A stretch of 64,000 nt of DNA from Lysobacter_L cavernae (GTDB taxonomy: Bacteria; Pseudomonadota; Gammaproteobacteria; Xanthomonadales; Xanthomonadaceae), in the NCBI RefSeq assembly GCF_042648505.1, contig NZ_JBHRXK010000001.1:186001-250000 (forward strand). Reading direction: 5' to 3'. Below, in pieces: positions 16,455 to 24,988 of this stretch. Position 1 is the stretch's first letter; each line of letters starts with the position of its first letter. The translations under genes were made by a program, and so were the position numbers. The notes below the pieces were generated by a model that had not been told where the DNA came from, did no database searches, and saw only the letters and a list, made by a program, of their open reading frames with translations.

Positions 16455-16544
16455 CTTTTCTGGAATCAGGTAGCCAAGGCTCTGGCGAGGGCTCTGGCCG
16501 ACGCAAGGTCGGACGAGGGGTTGGTGCAGGAATAGAATGCGACC

Positions 16545-16901
16545 ATGCCGCTGCGCCAGCTGACCCGCATTGCGCTTCACCTGCTTCTAGCGGTCTCGCT
16601 GGCGTCGCCTGTTGCCGCTGCGCCCGCCCGAGGGATCAAGGACTCGCTGCAGGCTGCCACGGCGACTATGACCGATGCCCCCTGCGACGAGATGAGCAAA
16701 GCGTCGGCTGACTCTGGGTCACCGTGCGACTGCTGCGTGCCGCAACAGTGCGATTTCTCCGCGTGCCTTGGTGTCACCTGCCTGCCCGAGCTTGCGCGCG
16801 TGGTCGCGCACGTACCGGCAGCCAGGGCATTCGCGGCGTGGCGACATGCGTTCGTCCTCTCCAGGCTGATCGACACCCCGCTCAGGCCACCGATCGTCTG
16901 A
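16545..16901 (+). CDS. Exported Cys-rich peptide of a metal-handling cluster
   Basis: The protein is 118 residues. An N-terminal signal peptide (LTRIALHLLLAVSLASPVAA) precedes a short mature domain with nine Cys, among them SPCDCCVPQQCDFSACLGVTC. The last residues read RLIDTPLRPPIV. Small exported Cys-rich proteins of this type (CopL/DUF2946-like) accompany copper and mercury genes in the order. Metal binding in the periplasm is inferred from Cys density. It is the first of five same-strand genes (to 18,661). Only an AGGA about 13 nt before the ATG could serve as ribosome site. Confidence 0.5.
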   Translation: MPLRQLTRIALHLLLAVSLASPVAAAPARGIKDSLQAATATMTDAPCDEMSKASADSGSPCDCCVPQQCDFSACLGVTCLPELARVVAHVPAARAFAAWRHAFVLSRLIDTPLRPPIV

Positions 16902-16970
16902 TTTCTCCGTAGCCACTCCGGGCGCATTGCGCCCTTACGCCGCTGCGCGCGGCGATCACGGAGAAGATCG

Positions 16971-17624
16971 ATGAAACTCATATCACGCTGGACAGCGCTC
17001 GCGCTGTTCGGGCTGCTGCCTGTAATGGCGATGGCCAAGCCCATCGCGTTCGCCAAGGGCACCACGCTCATGGCCGAGTACGGCGCCGGCACCATGAACG
17101 AAGTGCAGGTGTTCTACGCCCCCAAATACTGGTGGTCCGCCGGTGGTGGCTGGCTGGAGTTGGCCAGCGAGGACGGCAACAAGCTGCGGCACATCGCCTA
17201 TGCCCGCGGCAACCTGCTCGCCAAACGCTGGAACCTGCCAGCCGCCCAGGCCAATGTCTTTGTCTGGGGCGGCCTCGGGCGGGCCACCGGCAACGATTTC
17301 GATGGCAGCACCCTGGCCCGGAATGTCGGTTTCCAGACCGACTACGAGACCCGTCGCGTCTACGCCGCATTCCGCTCCGACTTGCAGGAAAGCGATCGCT
17401 TCTCGCACCGCATCGACACCCTGCAACTGGGGTGGGCGCCGTACGCACACGACTACGACACCTTGGCCACCTGGTTCGTCGTGCAGGGACGCCGCTACAC
17501 CGGCGATCTGTTCGATGGCACCGAGATCACCTTGCTGGTCCGCTTCTTCAAGGGCGGCACCTGGATCGAGATCGGTGCCACGCGCGACGGCAAGGTCCAA
17601 GCCATGGCCATGTTCAACTTCTGA
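16971..17624 (+). CDS. Conserved exported protein, probable outer-membrane beta-barrel
   Basis: The protein is 217 residues with a clear signal peptide (MKLISRWTALALFGLLPVMAMA). GGAGAA lies 6 nt before the ATG. The mature part alternates short amphipathic strands rich in Tyr and Trp (EVQVFYAPKYWWSAGGG, ANVFVWGGLGRATG, RRVYAAFRSDL, TEITLLVRFFKGGTWIEIG) and ends in MFNF. A terminal Phe is the usual outer-membrane assembly signal, so a small beta-barrel is likely. It stands 14 nt before a MerP-like gene. I do not know a function for the family; transport of the same metal across the outer membrane would be a reasonable guess. Confidence 0.55.
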   Translation: MKLISRWTALALFGLLPVMAMAKPIAFAKGTTLMAEYGAGTMNEVQVFYAPKYWWSAGGGWLELASEDGNKLRHIAYARGNLLAKRWNLPAAQANVFVWGGLGRATGNDFDGSTLARNVGFQTDYETRRVYAAFRSDLQESDRFSHRIDTLQLGWAPYAHDYDTLATWFVVQGRRYTGDLFDGTEITLLVRFFKGGTWIEIGATRDGKVQAMAMFNF

Positions 17625-17638
17625 CCGAGGTTACTTCC

Positions 17639-17968
17639 ATGAACCGATACAACGTATTGCTGACCGCCCTGCTGATAGGCGTATCGGGCTTCGCTTCGGC
17701 CAAGACCATCGAAATGAGCGTCAACGGCCTGGTCTGCGCTTTTTGCGCGCAGGGCATCGAAAAGACCCTGAAGGCCTTCGCCGCCACCGAAGCCGTGTTT
17801 GTCAGCCTGGAAAACCGAATCGTCGCGGTGAAGCTCAAAGACGGCAGCGACATCGGCGACGACGTGCTGCGCAAGGCGATCAAGGACGCGGGCTATACCG
17901 TGGTGTCCATCCGCCGCACGGAGCACTCGCTCGATCAGATCCGTCAGCAGGTGAAGCATGAGAACTGA
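17639..17968 (+). CDS. Periplasmic heavy-metal-associated (HMA, MerP-like) protein
   Basis: The protein is 109 residues: a signal peptide (MNRYNVLLTALLIGVSGFASA) followed by one HMA fold (beta-alpha-beta-beta-alpha-beta). The metal loop reads NGLVCAFCAQGIEK. The CxxC is kept, but the usual Met-x-Cys start of the loop (GMTC) is replaced by GLVC. MerP and related periplasmic carriers pass Hg(II) or Cu(I) between thiols; which metal this one uses is unknown. A C-terminal extension (RRTEHSLDQIRQQVKHEN) follows the fold. It overlaps the next gene, a MerT-like membrane protein, by 11 nt. Confidence 0.75.
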   Translation: MNRYNVLLTALLIGVSGFASAKTIEMSVNGLVCAFCAQGIEKTLKAFAATEAVFVSLENRIVAVKLKDGSDIGDDVLRKAIKDAGYTVVSIRRTEHSLDQIRQQVKHEN

Positions 17969-18359
17969 TGCCGCCGGCGTGCAGGCCCCGTTGCAGCGCA
18001 ATCTCGGAGTCGCCTTCATCGCGCTGCTGGCCAGCGGAGGCACGCTGGTGTGTTGCGTGTTGCCGGCGGTGATGGTGATGCTGGGCGCGGGCGCGGCACT
18101 GGCGGGACTGGTGATCGCAGTTCCGCAACTGGTATGGCTGTCCGAGCACAAGGCGCTGGTGTTCGGGGGCGCGGGTGCGCTGCTGATCCTCTCAGGCATC
18201 CTGCTGTGGCGGGCACGGTGGCTGCCGTGCCCCTCGGACCCGGCTCTGGGGCGTGCCTGCACGCGTCTGCGTCGGGCCAGCATCGCCCTCTGGTCGGCGG
18301 CCTTGGCCTGCACGGCTCTGGGGGCTGCATTTGCCTTCCTACTGCCGGCATGGGCATGA
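17958..18359 (+). CDS. MerT-like metal-transport membrane protein
   Basis: The protein is 133 residues with three to four hydrophobic helices. The first helix holds the vicinal cysteine pair in GGTLVCCVLPAVMVMLGAG, the position where MerT-type importers take metal from MerP. A second helix follows at LVIAVPQLVWL and a third at ALVFGGAGALLILSGILL. A C-terminal helix (IALWSAALACTALGAAFAFL) carries another Cys. AGGTGA lies 4-9 nt upstream of the ATG inside the MerP-like gene, so the two are coupled. No mercuric reductase, lyase or MerR regulator is nearby, which argues against a classical mer operon. Confidence 0.65.
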   Translation: MRTDAAGVQAPLQRNLGVAFIALLASGGTLVCCVLPAVMVMLGAGAALAGLVIAVPQLVWLSEHKALVFGGAGALLILSGILLWRARWLPCPSDPALGRACTRLRRASIALWSAALACTALGAAFAFLLPAWA

Positions 18360-18412
18360 CCTACCGGAGCCTGGTTTTTGTCGTGCACCGCCTCTTTCAT
18401 GAGAGGTAACAC

Positions 18413-18661
18413 ATGCGAGAACTGCAACTTGAAAGCGTCTTGACCTGTCCGCACTGCAGCCATTCGAGCAGCGAGCTCATGCCCCGCAACGCATGCACGT
18501 TCTTCCATGCATGCAAGGAGTGCGGCGCCATCCTGAGCCCCAGGCCGGGCGACTGCTGTGTGTTCTGCTCCTACGGCAGCGTGTCCTGCCCATCGATGCA
18601 GGAGCAGCGCTCATGCTGCTCGGCACCAGACCGTCCCGAAGGCAGTGGTGTGTCCGCTTGA
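18413..18661 (+). CDS. GDCCVFCSYG-motif zinc-ribbon protein
   Basis: The protein is 82 residues with CPHC, ACKECGAIL and PGDCCVFCSYGSVSCP motifs, in all thirteen Cys. The GDCCVFCSYG signature marks a small conserved family found beside mer/metal-transport genes. The two CxxC pairs suggest a zinc ribbon and the GDCC part a second thiol site. There is no signal peptide, so it is cytoplasmic and could take metal from the MerT-like protein. A GAGAGGT ribosome site is present. It closes the cluster; the divergent strand resumes after a terminator. Confidence 0.7.
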   Translation: MRELQLESVLTCPHCSHSSSELMPRNACTFFHACKECGAILSPRPGDCCVFCSYGSVSCPSMQEQRSCCSAPDRPEGSGVSA

Positions 18662-18690
18662 AGACTGTTCTGTACTGGGCCACGAAAAAA

Positions 18691-18712
18691 ACGGGCCGCA
18701 TATGCGGCCCGT
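18691..18712 (-). terminator. Terminator of the OmpA-type lipoprotein gene
   Basis: Perfect 10-bp palindrome ACGGGCCGCA/TGCGGCCCGT. On the minus strand it is followed by seven Ts. It lies 25 nt beyond the ompA-like stop. Confidence 0.85.
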
Positions 18713-18736
18713 TCTCGATAACGCGCCAGATCAGGC

Positions 18737-19462
18737 TTACGACTGGATCGGCACCAGGGTGATCTCGACGCGGCGGTTCTCGGCGCGGCCGGCATCCGTA
18801 TCGTTGCTGGCGACCGGGCGCGATTCGCCGGCACCCACCACGATGAAACGCTCGCGGTTGAGGCCGCGGCTGCCCAGGTAACTGGCCACCGAATTGGCGC
18901 GCTGCTCGGACAGCTTCTGGTTGTAGGCATCGCTGCCGACGCTGTCGGTATGGCCGGCCACCTCGACGATGGTCTGGTTGTACTCCTGCAGCGTCTTGGC
19001 AACGTTGTCGAGCACCGGGTAGAACTCGGGCTTCAGATTCGACTTGTCGAAGTCGAAGGTGATGCCGCTGGGCATGTTGAGGGTGATGTTGTCGCCCTGG
19101 CGCACCACGTCGACGCCGGTGCCGGCCATCTGCTCGCGCAAGGCGCGTTCCTGGCGATCCTGGTAGTTGCCGATCGCAGCACCGGACAGCGCGCCGACGC
19201 CCGCACCGACCAGAGCGCGCTGGCGGCGTTCGGTGGCGTCATCGCCGCTGAGCAGGCCGGCGGCGACGCCGGCGAGTGCGCCGATGATCGCGCCCTTGCC
19301 GGTCTTGCTCATGCCCTGCTGCTCTCCCTGCGGCGGCGGAGTCTGCGAGGGATACGGTTGCTGCGGCTGGCCACCGTAATAACCGCCGCCACTGGTGGCG
19401 CAACCGGCAAGCATGGCCGCCATTGCTGCGGCGGCGAGCACAAACTTGATCTTGGTGTTCAT
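18737..19462 (-). CDS. OmpA-family peptidoglycan-binding lipoprotein
   Basis: The protein is 241 residues. The lipobox is at MLAGC (residue 21 region). A Gly/Gln/Pro-rich linker is followed by a glycine-zipper segment (GKGAIIGALAGVAAGLLSG ... ALVGAGVGALSGAAIGNYQD) and a C-terminal OmpA/MotB domain (from ~130) with FDFDKSNLKPEF, VEVAGHTDSVGSDAYNQKLS and the closing AENRRVEI. This is the YiaD/Pal-like plan: lipid-anchored, zipper in or at the membrane, and a non-covalent grip on peptidoglycan. It is a single-gene unit with its own terminator. Confidence 0.88.
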   Translation of the reverse strand: MNTKIKFVLAAAAMAAMLAGCATSGGGYYGGQPQQPYPSQTPPPQGEQQGMSKTGKGAIIGALAGVAAGLLSGDDATERRQRALVGAGVGALSGAAIGNYQDRQERALREQMAGTGVDVVRQGDNITLNMPSGITFDFDKSNLKPEFYPVLDNVAKTLQEYNQTIVEVAGHTDSVGSDAYNQKLSEQRANSVASYLGSRGLNRERFIVVGAGESRPVASNDTDAGRAENRRVEITLVPIQS

Positions 19463-19552
19463 GGCGAGATCCTTCTGATCTGGGCGGTGTAACAGACGGG
19501 CACAAGCTAATCACGCCAACGTCAGTGATGAGTGACGAGGCCTGATCCCTAT

Positions 19553-21025
19553 TCAGTTTACGGCAGGAATCAACGCCTCGGCATCGAAAGCATTCAACGT
19601 GATGTCCCAATCCCCCATCAATGCCAGATACAGCAGCTTGTCGAACTCGGCACCAAAGCGCGAAATCACCGCGTCGGGATCGGGGATCAACTTGCCGTCG
19701 GCAATCAAGCCGAAATGCACGCGGCCGTTGTAGCTGAGGATGGAAATGCCGACGCCGATGGAACCGGTTTGCGGCACCCAGAACATCATCTCGCGCAGAG
19801 TGCAGCCGGCCAGGTACAGCGGCTGCTGCGGCCCCGGCACATTGGTCGCCACTGCGGTCGCTTTGCGGCTGAAGAGCTCCAAGGCCAACCCCTGCACAGC
19901 CGAGGGCACCATGCCAAGCGCGGCGAGAAGTCCAAACGCAACAATGGCTTGCCGTGAATTCTTGAGGCCATTCATGCATTCGGCAACGCGCTCCAGCCGG
20001 CGAATCGGGTTGCCCTCGCCGACCGGCAGCTCCAGGAATACCAGGCCGAAGTGATTGCCCAATTGCTTGGCGTGTTCGAGCGGGCGCAAGTTGACCGGCA
20101 CCGTTGCCCGCAAGGTCACGCCGGCGATGTCGTCGCCGCGTTCGATCATGTAGTTGCGCAGCGCACCGGCCGCAGTCGCCATCAGCACATCGTTGACGGT
20201 GCAGTCGCAGGCACGGCCGACCGCCTTGACCTCTTCCAGATCGAGCGGCTCGGCCCAGGCCACCCGCTTGCTGACACCGAGCCGACCGCGCAGCAGCGAC
20301 GGCGGGTCGTCGGACAGTGCCAATGCATGCAGCAGTTCGCGTGCGATCTCGCCGCCCTCCTTCGCCAGCACACCGGCCAGACCCGGGTCGCGGTACACCT
20401 CCATGCCTTTCTCGACGACCTTGCTGCCGAGTTTCATGTAGCGGTCGACGGCACCGACCCGGCGCGCGACGTCGGCATGATCCTTCTTCAGCCAAGCCTG
20501 CGGCAGCTCGCTGCCGCTGCGCGGTTCGGGCGTGGTGTCGGTCAGCGACAGCAGCACCTGCACCAGCGCGATGCCGTCGGCGTAGCTGTGATGGATGCGC
20601 GCGACCAGGGCCGAGCCACCGTCGTAACGTTCGACCAGATGAAACTGCCACAACGGCCGGCTGTGGCTGAGCGGGGTCGAGGCGAGCTGGCTGACGAAGC
20701 GCTCCAGGGCACGCTTGCCGCCCCGGCCGGGCAACGCCGCATGCTGCACATGCCAATCGAGGTCGAAATTCTCGTCGGTTTGCCACGAGGCACCGGCCGG
20801 TGTGTCGACCGCCTTCTGGCGGAAACGCCGGTAGGCGAGGAAGCGCTGCTTGACCACCTGCCGCAACCGCGCCAGCGACATCGGCTCGGCGAACATCAGC
20901 ACGCCGGTGATCATCATCGGGTTGGTCGGACGCTCCATGCGCAACCAGGCCGTGTCCACGCGGGACATCGGCTCACGGCGCACGCGTTTACGCGCTGCCC
21001 CCATACGCGATCCTGCTGTGGCCAT
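19553..21025 (-). CDS. Wax ester synthase/diacylglycerol acyltransferase (WS/DGAT)
   Basis: The protein is 490 residues, a usual length for the family. The catalytic HHxxxDG is present as HHSYADG at residues 145-151, in a Leu-rich N-terminal domain that begins VDTAWLRMERPTNPMMITG. Later family blocks are seen (NDVLMATAAGALRNY, and TNVPGPQQPLYLAG near the C-terminus). The enzyme joins acyl-CoA to long-chain alcohols or diacylglycerol for storage lipid. ATG 21025 is preferred because GGGAGG stands 4-5 nt upstream; ATGs at 21004 and 20968 are alternatives. No lipid-storage partner gene is adjacent. Confidence 0.9.
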   Translation of the reverse strand: MATAGSRMGAARKRVRREPMSRVDTAWLRMERPTNPMMITGVLMFAEPMSLARLRQVVKQRFLAYRRFRQKAVDTPAGASWQTDENFDLDWHVQHAALPGRGGKRALERFVSQLASTPLSHSRPLWQFHLVERYDGGSALVARIHHSYADGIALVQVLLSLTDTTPEPRSGSELPQAWLKKDHADVARRVGAVDRYMKLGSKVVEKGMEVYRDPGLAGVLAKEGGEIARELLHALALSDDPPSLLRGRLGVSKRVAWAEPLDLEEVKAVGRACDCTVNDVLMATAAGALRNYMIERGDDIAGVTLRATVPVNLRPLEHAKQLGNHFGLVFLELPVGEGNPIRRLERVAECMNGLKNSRQAIVAFGLLAALGMVPSAVQGLALELFSRKATAVATNVPGPQQPLYLAGCTLREMMFWVPQTGSIGVGISILSYNGRVHFGLIADGKLIPDPDAVISRFGAEFDKLLYLALMGDWDITLNAFDAEALIPAVN

Positions 21026-21191
21026 GCGCCCTCCCAAGCATCTGGGGCGAGTGAATCATGTGCGTTGGAACAACGTCAACGTCGCGGCGCATGCCCCGCC
21101 GTAGACGCAAGGTGTGGCAGAACCTGGACTTGCATGGCAGCGTATCGACGAGCGAAGCGTAACGGCCACGTTCGCATCGGGTGTGCAGTCA

Positions 21192-22325
21192 CTACGAAGG
21201 CGAACCGCCGCGGTACTCACGCGGGATGCGGTCGTTGAGGCCCACCAGGATCTCGTAGGGGATCATGCCGGCCAGTTGCGCCAGTTGCTCGGCGGTGATG
21301 GCGTGGTCGCCCTGCGCGCCGATCAGCACCACCTCGTCCTCGTTCCAGACGCTGTCCTGACCGATGTCGACCATGAACTGGTCCATGCACACGCGCCCCA
21401 CGATCGGATAGCGATTCCCGCGGATCAGCACATCCCCGCGCGAGGACAGCGCCCGCGGGTAGCCGTCGCCGTAACCGATGGGAACCGTCACCACGCGCGT
21501 GTCGCGCTCCGGCGCCCAGGTCGCACCATAGCTGACCGGGTTGCCCGCCTTGACGACCTTGAAGTACACCACCTGCGAGCCCAGCGACATCGCCGGCCGG
21601 ACGTCGACGGTGCGTCGCGAGGCCGCATCGGGCAGCACGCCGTACATCAAGATGCCCGGCCGGACCATGTCCAGCCAGGTATCCGGGAAGTGCAGCACGC
21701 CGCCGGAGTTGGCCAAGTGACGCAACGGCATCGGCGCTCCCAGGCGTTCGATGTGCGCGCAGGCACCGAGGAAGCGCTCCAACTGCTGCATCGTCATCGG
21801 CGAATCCGGATCGTCCGCACACGCCAGATGCGAATAGATACCCTTGAGCACGCACCATCGCGATGCCACCGCCGCTTCGATGAACGCACGCGCGGAATAG
21901 CTGTGCACGCCGACGCGTTCCATGCCGGTGTCGATCTTGAGATGGATCACCGCTTTGCGCCCCAGCGCCTGCGCCGCGGCTTCCACCTGGCGAAGCTTGT
22001 CGAGTGAGGAAACGGTGATCTCCAGGTCGTGGGCGATGAACTGCGCCACCTGGCGACCGAAGATGCCGCCCAGCACCAATACCGGCACGGTGACGCCGGC
22101 CTGACGCAGCGCGACCCCCTCCTCGACGAAGGCCACGCCCAACTGCTCGATGCCCTGCGCCTGCAAGTGCAGCGCTACGGGCACCAGGCCGTGGCCGTAG
22201 GCATTGGCCTTGACGATGGCCATCACCGGGACACCCACGTGCGCGCGAATGCTGCGCAGATTGAATGCCAGATGGTCGAGATGGACGGTAATGCGAGTCG
22301 GACGCTCGCTGACGGCAGGGGGCAT
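21192..22325 (-). CDS. alr: Alanine racemase
   Basis: The protein is 377 residues. The pyridoxal-phosphate lysine lies in VMAIVKANAYGHGL near the N-terminus, and the second catalytic Tyr in NPVSYGATWAP. GRVCMDQFMVDIG is the carboxylated region typical of Alr. It interconverts L- and D-alanine for peptidoglycan. ATG 22325 is used; a GTG at 22343 in frame adds six residues and neither has a strong ribosome site. It lies downstream of dnaB on the same strand, the order also found in enterobacteria, but with two small genes between them. Confidence 0.93.
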   Translation of the reverse strand: MPPAVSERPTRITVHLDHLAFNLRSIRAHVGVPVMAIVKANAYGHGLVPVALHLQAQGIEQLGVAFVEEGVALRQAGVTVPVLVLGGIFGRQVAQFIAHDLEITVSSLDKLRQVEAAAQALGRKAVIHLKIDTGMERVGVHSYSARAFIEAAVASRWCVLKGIYSHLACADDPDSPMTMQQLERFLGACAHIERLGAPMPLRHLANSGGVLHFPDTWLDMVRPGILMYGVLPDAASRRTVDVRPAMSLGSQVVYFKVVKAGNPVSYGATWAPERDTRVVTVPIGYGDGYPRALSSRGDVLIRGNRYPIVGRVCMDQFMVDIGQDSVWNEDEVVLIGAQGDHAITAEQLAQLAGMIPYEILVGLNDRIPREYRGGSPS

Positions 22326-22539
22326 GCCTGGAGTCTGGTGCACTTCGTTCTCGGATGCGGCGCGATCTCGTGCCGCCCATTCTACCCATGCCGCGTACCG
22401 GAGCCTTCGATCGGACGCGATGCCTTCCCTCCACCCGCATCACAGCATCGTCGGCTCCAACTCGCCGAACGAAGGCTCCGCTATCGCAATGACCGGCCGC
22501 TTCAAGGGCTCAAAACGCCCGAATTGCGGCGCACGTGCA

Positions 22540-22869
22540 TCAATCGCAGCGACGTTCGATCACGGTCTCGGTCTTGTTCTGCTGGTTTTCCTGGATCTTG
22601 CGGCCCGCGAAGGCGCCGCCGACCGCGCCGGCCGCCGTGGCGACCTTCTTGCCGCTGCCGCCGCCCACCTGGTTGCCGAGCAGGCCGCCGGCCAGCGCAC
22701 CGAGCGCCGTGCCGGTAACCTTGTGCTCGTCCTTGACCTCCTTGGGGCGCTGCACCTCGACGTCGTAGCAACGCGGCTGCTTGTTCGGCGGTTGCTTGGC
22801 GGACACGCTCGATACTGCCCCCAGGCCCGCCAGGGCGATGGCGAATACCGATGTCAGGACGACGCGCAT
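22540..22869 (-). CDS. Exported glycine-zipper 2TM-domain protein
   Basis: The protein is 109 residues. A signal peptide (MRVVLTSVFAIALAGLGAVS) is followed by CYDVEVQRPKEVKDEH and then a glycine-zipper hairpin (TALGALAGGLLGNQVGGGSG ... VATAAGAVGGAFAGRKIQEN) of the Rick_17kDa/SlyB type. There is a Cys-Asp at the very end. No lipobox Cys follows the signal, so it is probably a soluble or inner/outer-membrane-associated envelope protein. GGAG lies 9 nt upstream of the chosen ATG. Function unknown; such proteins are linked to envelope stability. Confidence 0.8.
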   Translation of the reverse strand: MRVVLTSVFAIALAGLGAVSSVSAKQPPNKQPRCYDVEVQRPKEVKDEHKVTGTALGALAGGLLGNQVGGGSGKKVATAAGAVGGAFAGRKIQENQQNKTETVIERRCD

Positions 22870-22928
22870 GGGGAAAACTCCGAGGTAGGCATGACGATCA
22901 CGCTGCACTTCACCGCGTTACGGTCGCG

Positions 22929-23165
22929 TCAATCGTCATGACCCGGCGGCGGGGACACCTGGAGGTAGTCGAAACCGGCATTGCGGATGTAATCGCTGAA
23001 AAACTCGCCATGCGAGCGCGCCGTCATCAGCCCGGCGTACAGGCGCGCAGGTACGTCGAAATAGCGGTAAACGGTGCCACCGTCGAACTCCAGCTCCAGC
23101 ACACCCGTATCAGGGTCGTAGCCGATGCTGCGCAGCACTTCCGAGTCGACCGGTTCGCGCTTCAT
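22929..23165 (-). CDS. KTSC-domain protein
   Basis: The protein is 78 residues, almost all KTSC domain: PVDSEVLRSIGYDPDTGVL, then EFDGGTVYRYFDVPARLY and SHGEFFSDYIRN. The domain occurs alone or at the C-terminus of some lysyl-tRNA synthetases; its role is not known. ATG 23165 gives the usual family start, although its ribosome site is weak. It sits between dnaB and the glycine-zipper gene on the same strand. Confidence 0.8.
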   Translation of the reverse strand: MKREPVDSEVLRSIGYDPDTGVLELEFDGGTVYRYFDVPARLYAGLMTARSHGEFFSDYIRNAGFDYLQVSPPPGHDD

Positions 23166-23247
23166 GGCGCGAGTTTGCCCCGGCCTGCGTCGAGTCCGCG
23201 CCAAGGCCGGTCGAGGCGGTCCTCACCAGCCGCCGCATACCAGCCGA

Positions 23248-24729
23248 TTACTCGAAGCTGCCCACCGAGTCGTGGGACAGGTTGTCGAACCGCGTGTACT
23301 CGCCGAAGAACTTGAGCTTGAGCGAACCGGTCGGGCCGCTACGCTGCTTGCCGATGATGACCTCGGCCAGGCCCTTGTCGGGCGAGTTTTCCTTGTTGTA
23401 GTAGTCGTCGCGGTAAATGAACATGATCATGTCGGCATCCTGCTCGATCGCGCCGGACTCGCGCAGGTCGGCCATCACCGGGCGCTTGTCGGCGCGCGTT
23501 TCCAGCGAGCGGTTGAGCTGCGACAGCGCGATGATCGGCACCTGCAGCTCCTTGGCCAGGCCCTTGAGCGAGCGCGAGATCTCGGAGATCTCGGTGGCAC
23601 GGTTCTCGTTGTTGCCAGGCACCGACATCAGCTGCAGATAGTCGATCACGATCAGGCCCAGGCCATGCTCGCGCTTGAGCCGGCGCGCCTTGGCAGCGAG
23701 CTTGACCGGCGACAGGCCCGGCTCGTCGTCGATGAAGATCTTGGCTTCGCGCAGCTGGCGGATCGCACTGGTGACGCGGCTCCAGTCCTCGTCCTCGAGC
23801 TGGCCGGTGCGCAGGCGCTGCGCGTTGACGCGGCCGACCGACGAGATCAGGCGCAGCGCGAGCTGGCTGGCCGACATTTCCATCGAGAACACCGCGACCG
23901 GCAGCTTGCTGCGGAACGCGGCGTACTCGGCCATGTTCAGCGCCAGCGTGGTCTTGCCCATGGCTGGACGCGCGGCCAGGATGATCAGGTCGGTCTTCTG
24001 CAGGCCGGCGGTGAGTTCGTCGAGCTCGGTGTAGCCGGTCGGCAGGCCGGTGACGCTGCCGCCGCTGGCGAAGCGCGTCTGCAGGACATCGAAGGCCTCC
24101 GACAGGGCCTTGTTGACCGGAGTGAAGTCGGTCTTGCCGGAATTGTTGGCCTGCGCGATCGCCAGCACCTGACGCTCGGCCTCCTCGAGTATCTCGCTGC
24201 TCTCGCGGCCGTCGGGCTGGAAGCCGTCGTTGACGATACCGGTGCCGACGTCGATCAGCTGCCGCAGGATCGCCTTGTCGCGCACGATCTCGGCGTAGGC
24301 GGCGATGTTGGCCGCCGACGGCGTGGTGCTGGCCAGCTCGATCAGGTAGGCGCCGCCGGCCACCTGCTCGGCCAGGCCCATCGACTCGAACCACTCGCCC
24401 AGCGTCACCGCGTCGAACGGCCGGTTCTTCTCGGCCAGCTCGCAGATGGCGCGGAAGATCAGCTGGTGGTCGCGGCGGTAGAAATCGTGCTCGCTGAGCT
24501 GGTCGGCGATGCGGTCATAGGCCTCGGAGGTCAGCATCAAGCCGCCGAGCACGGCCTGCTCGGCTTCCACCGACTGCGGCGGTATGCGCAGGTGGTCGAT
24601 GCGCTGCTCGGCGCGGGTCTCGAAACGTTTTTCGCCACGGAAACCGGCGCGCGTGCTCAACGATGCAGTCTCCGCTGTAAGGCCGAGCAAACGGCCGGAT
24701 GGCTGGAACGGGTTGGGCATCGTAGTCAT
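23248..24729 (-). CDS. dnaB: Replicative DNA helicase DnaB
   Basis: The protein is 493 residues from ATG 24729 (ATG 24720 is equally possible; both have weak ribosome sites). The N-terminal primase-binding domain (IPPQSVEAEQAVLGGLML onwards) is followed by the RecA-like motor with Walker A ARPAMGKTTLALNM, Walker B GLIVIDYLQLM, the ISRSLKGLAKELQVP and ALSQLNRSLE blocks, and DLRESGAIEQDADMIMFIYR. The hexamer unwinds DNA at the fork and recruits primase. It follows rplI on the same strand across a terminator, the common rpsF-rpsR-rplI-dnaB gene order. The first ~40 residues are a variable tail. Confidence 0.95.
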   Translation of the reverse strand: MTTMPNPFQPSGRLLGLTAETASLSTRAGFRGEKRFETRAEQRIDHLRIPPQSVEAEQAVLGGLMLTSEAYDRIADQLSEHDFYRRDHQLIFRAICELAEKNRPFDAVTLGEWFESMGLAEQVAGGAYLIELASTTPSAANIAAYAEIVRDKAILRQLIDVGTGIVNDGFQPDGRESSEILEEAERQVLAIAQANNSGKTDFTPVNKALSEAFDVLQTRFASGGSVTGLPTGYTELDELTAGLQKTDLIILAARPAMGKTTLALNMAEYAAFRSKLPVAVFSMEMSASQLALRLISSVGRVNAQRLRTGQLEDEDWSRVTSAIRQLREAKIFIDDEPGLSPVKLAAKARRLKREHGLGLIVIDYLQLMSVPGNNENRATEISEISRSLKGLAKELQVPIIALSQLNRSLETRADKRPVMADLRESGAIEQDADMIMFIYRDDYYNKENSPDKGLAEVIIGKQRSGPTGSLKLKFFGEYTRFDNLSHDSVGSFE

Positions 24730-24934
24730 CGCCGCGCTCGGGGGCCACGGATAAGTCTGTGGATATCGCGTGGATACCTCTATTGCACGCCGGCATCTCA
24801 CGGGCTGAGACAGGGAGATGCCGGTGGGTCATCCGTTCGTCGGAGATCTGACAACAGCCGATGGCTGCGCAGCCACTGCGATGTCCGGGAACAACAGGCC
24901 GTTGCCATCAAACCTTGAGGTCGCCTGCAAAAAC

Positions 24935-24958
24935 GAAGGGCGCCTTGCGGCGCCCTTC
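24935..24958 (-). terminator. Terminator between rplI and dnaB
   Basis: Stem GAAGGGCGCC / GGCGCCCTTC with loop TTGC. It is followed on the minus strand by GTTTTTGC. It should end the ribosomal-protein transcript, so dnaB probably has its own promoter. Confidence 0.85.
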
Positions 24959-24988
24959 GGGTGACTCGATTGCGTTGACTCGCCGGGA

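Noticed and set aside
16545..18661. Classical mercury-resistance operon
   Set aside because: MerT- and MerP-like proteins are present, but merA, merB, merR and merC are absent, and the MerP-like metal loop differs from the usual GMTC form.
23125..24918. 597-codon plus-strand open frame
   Set aside because: Antisense to dnaB, which is certain from its motifs.
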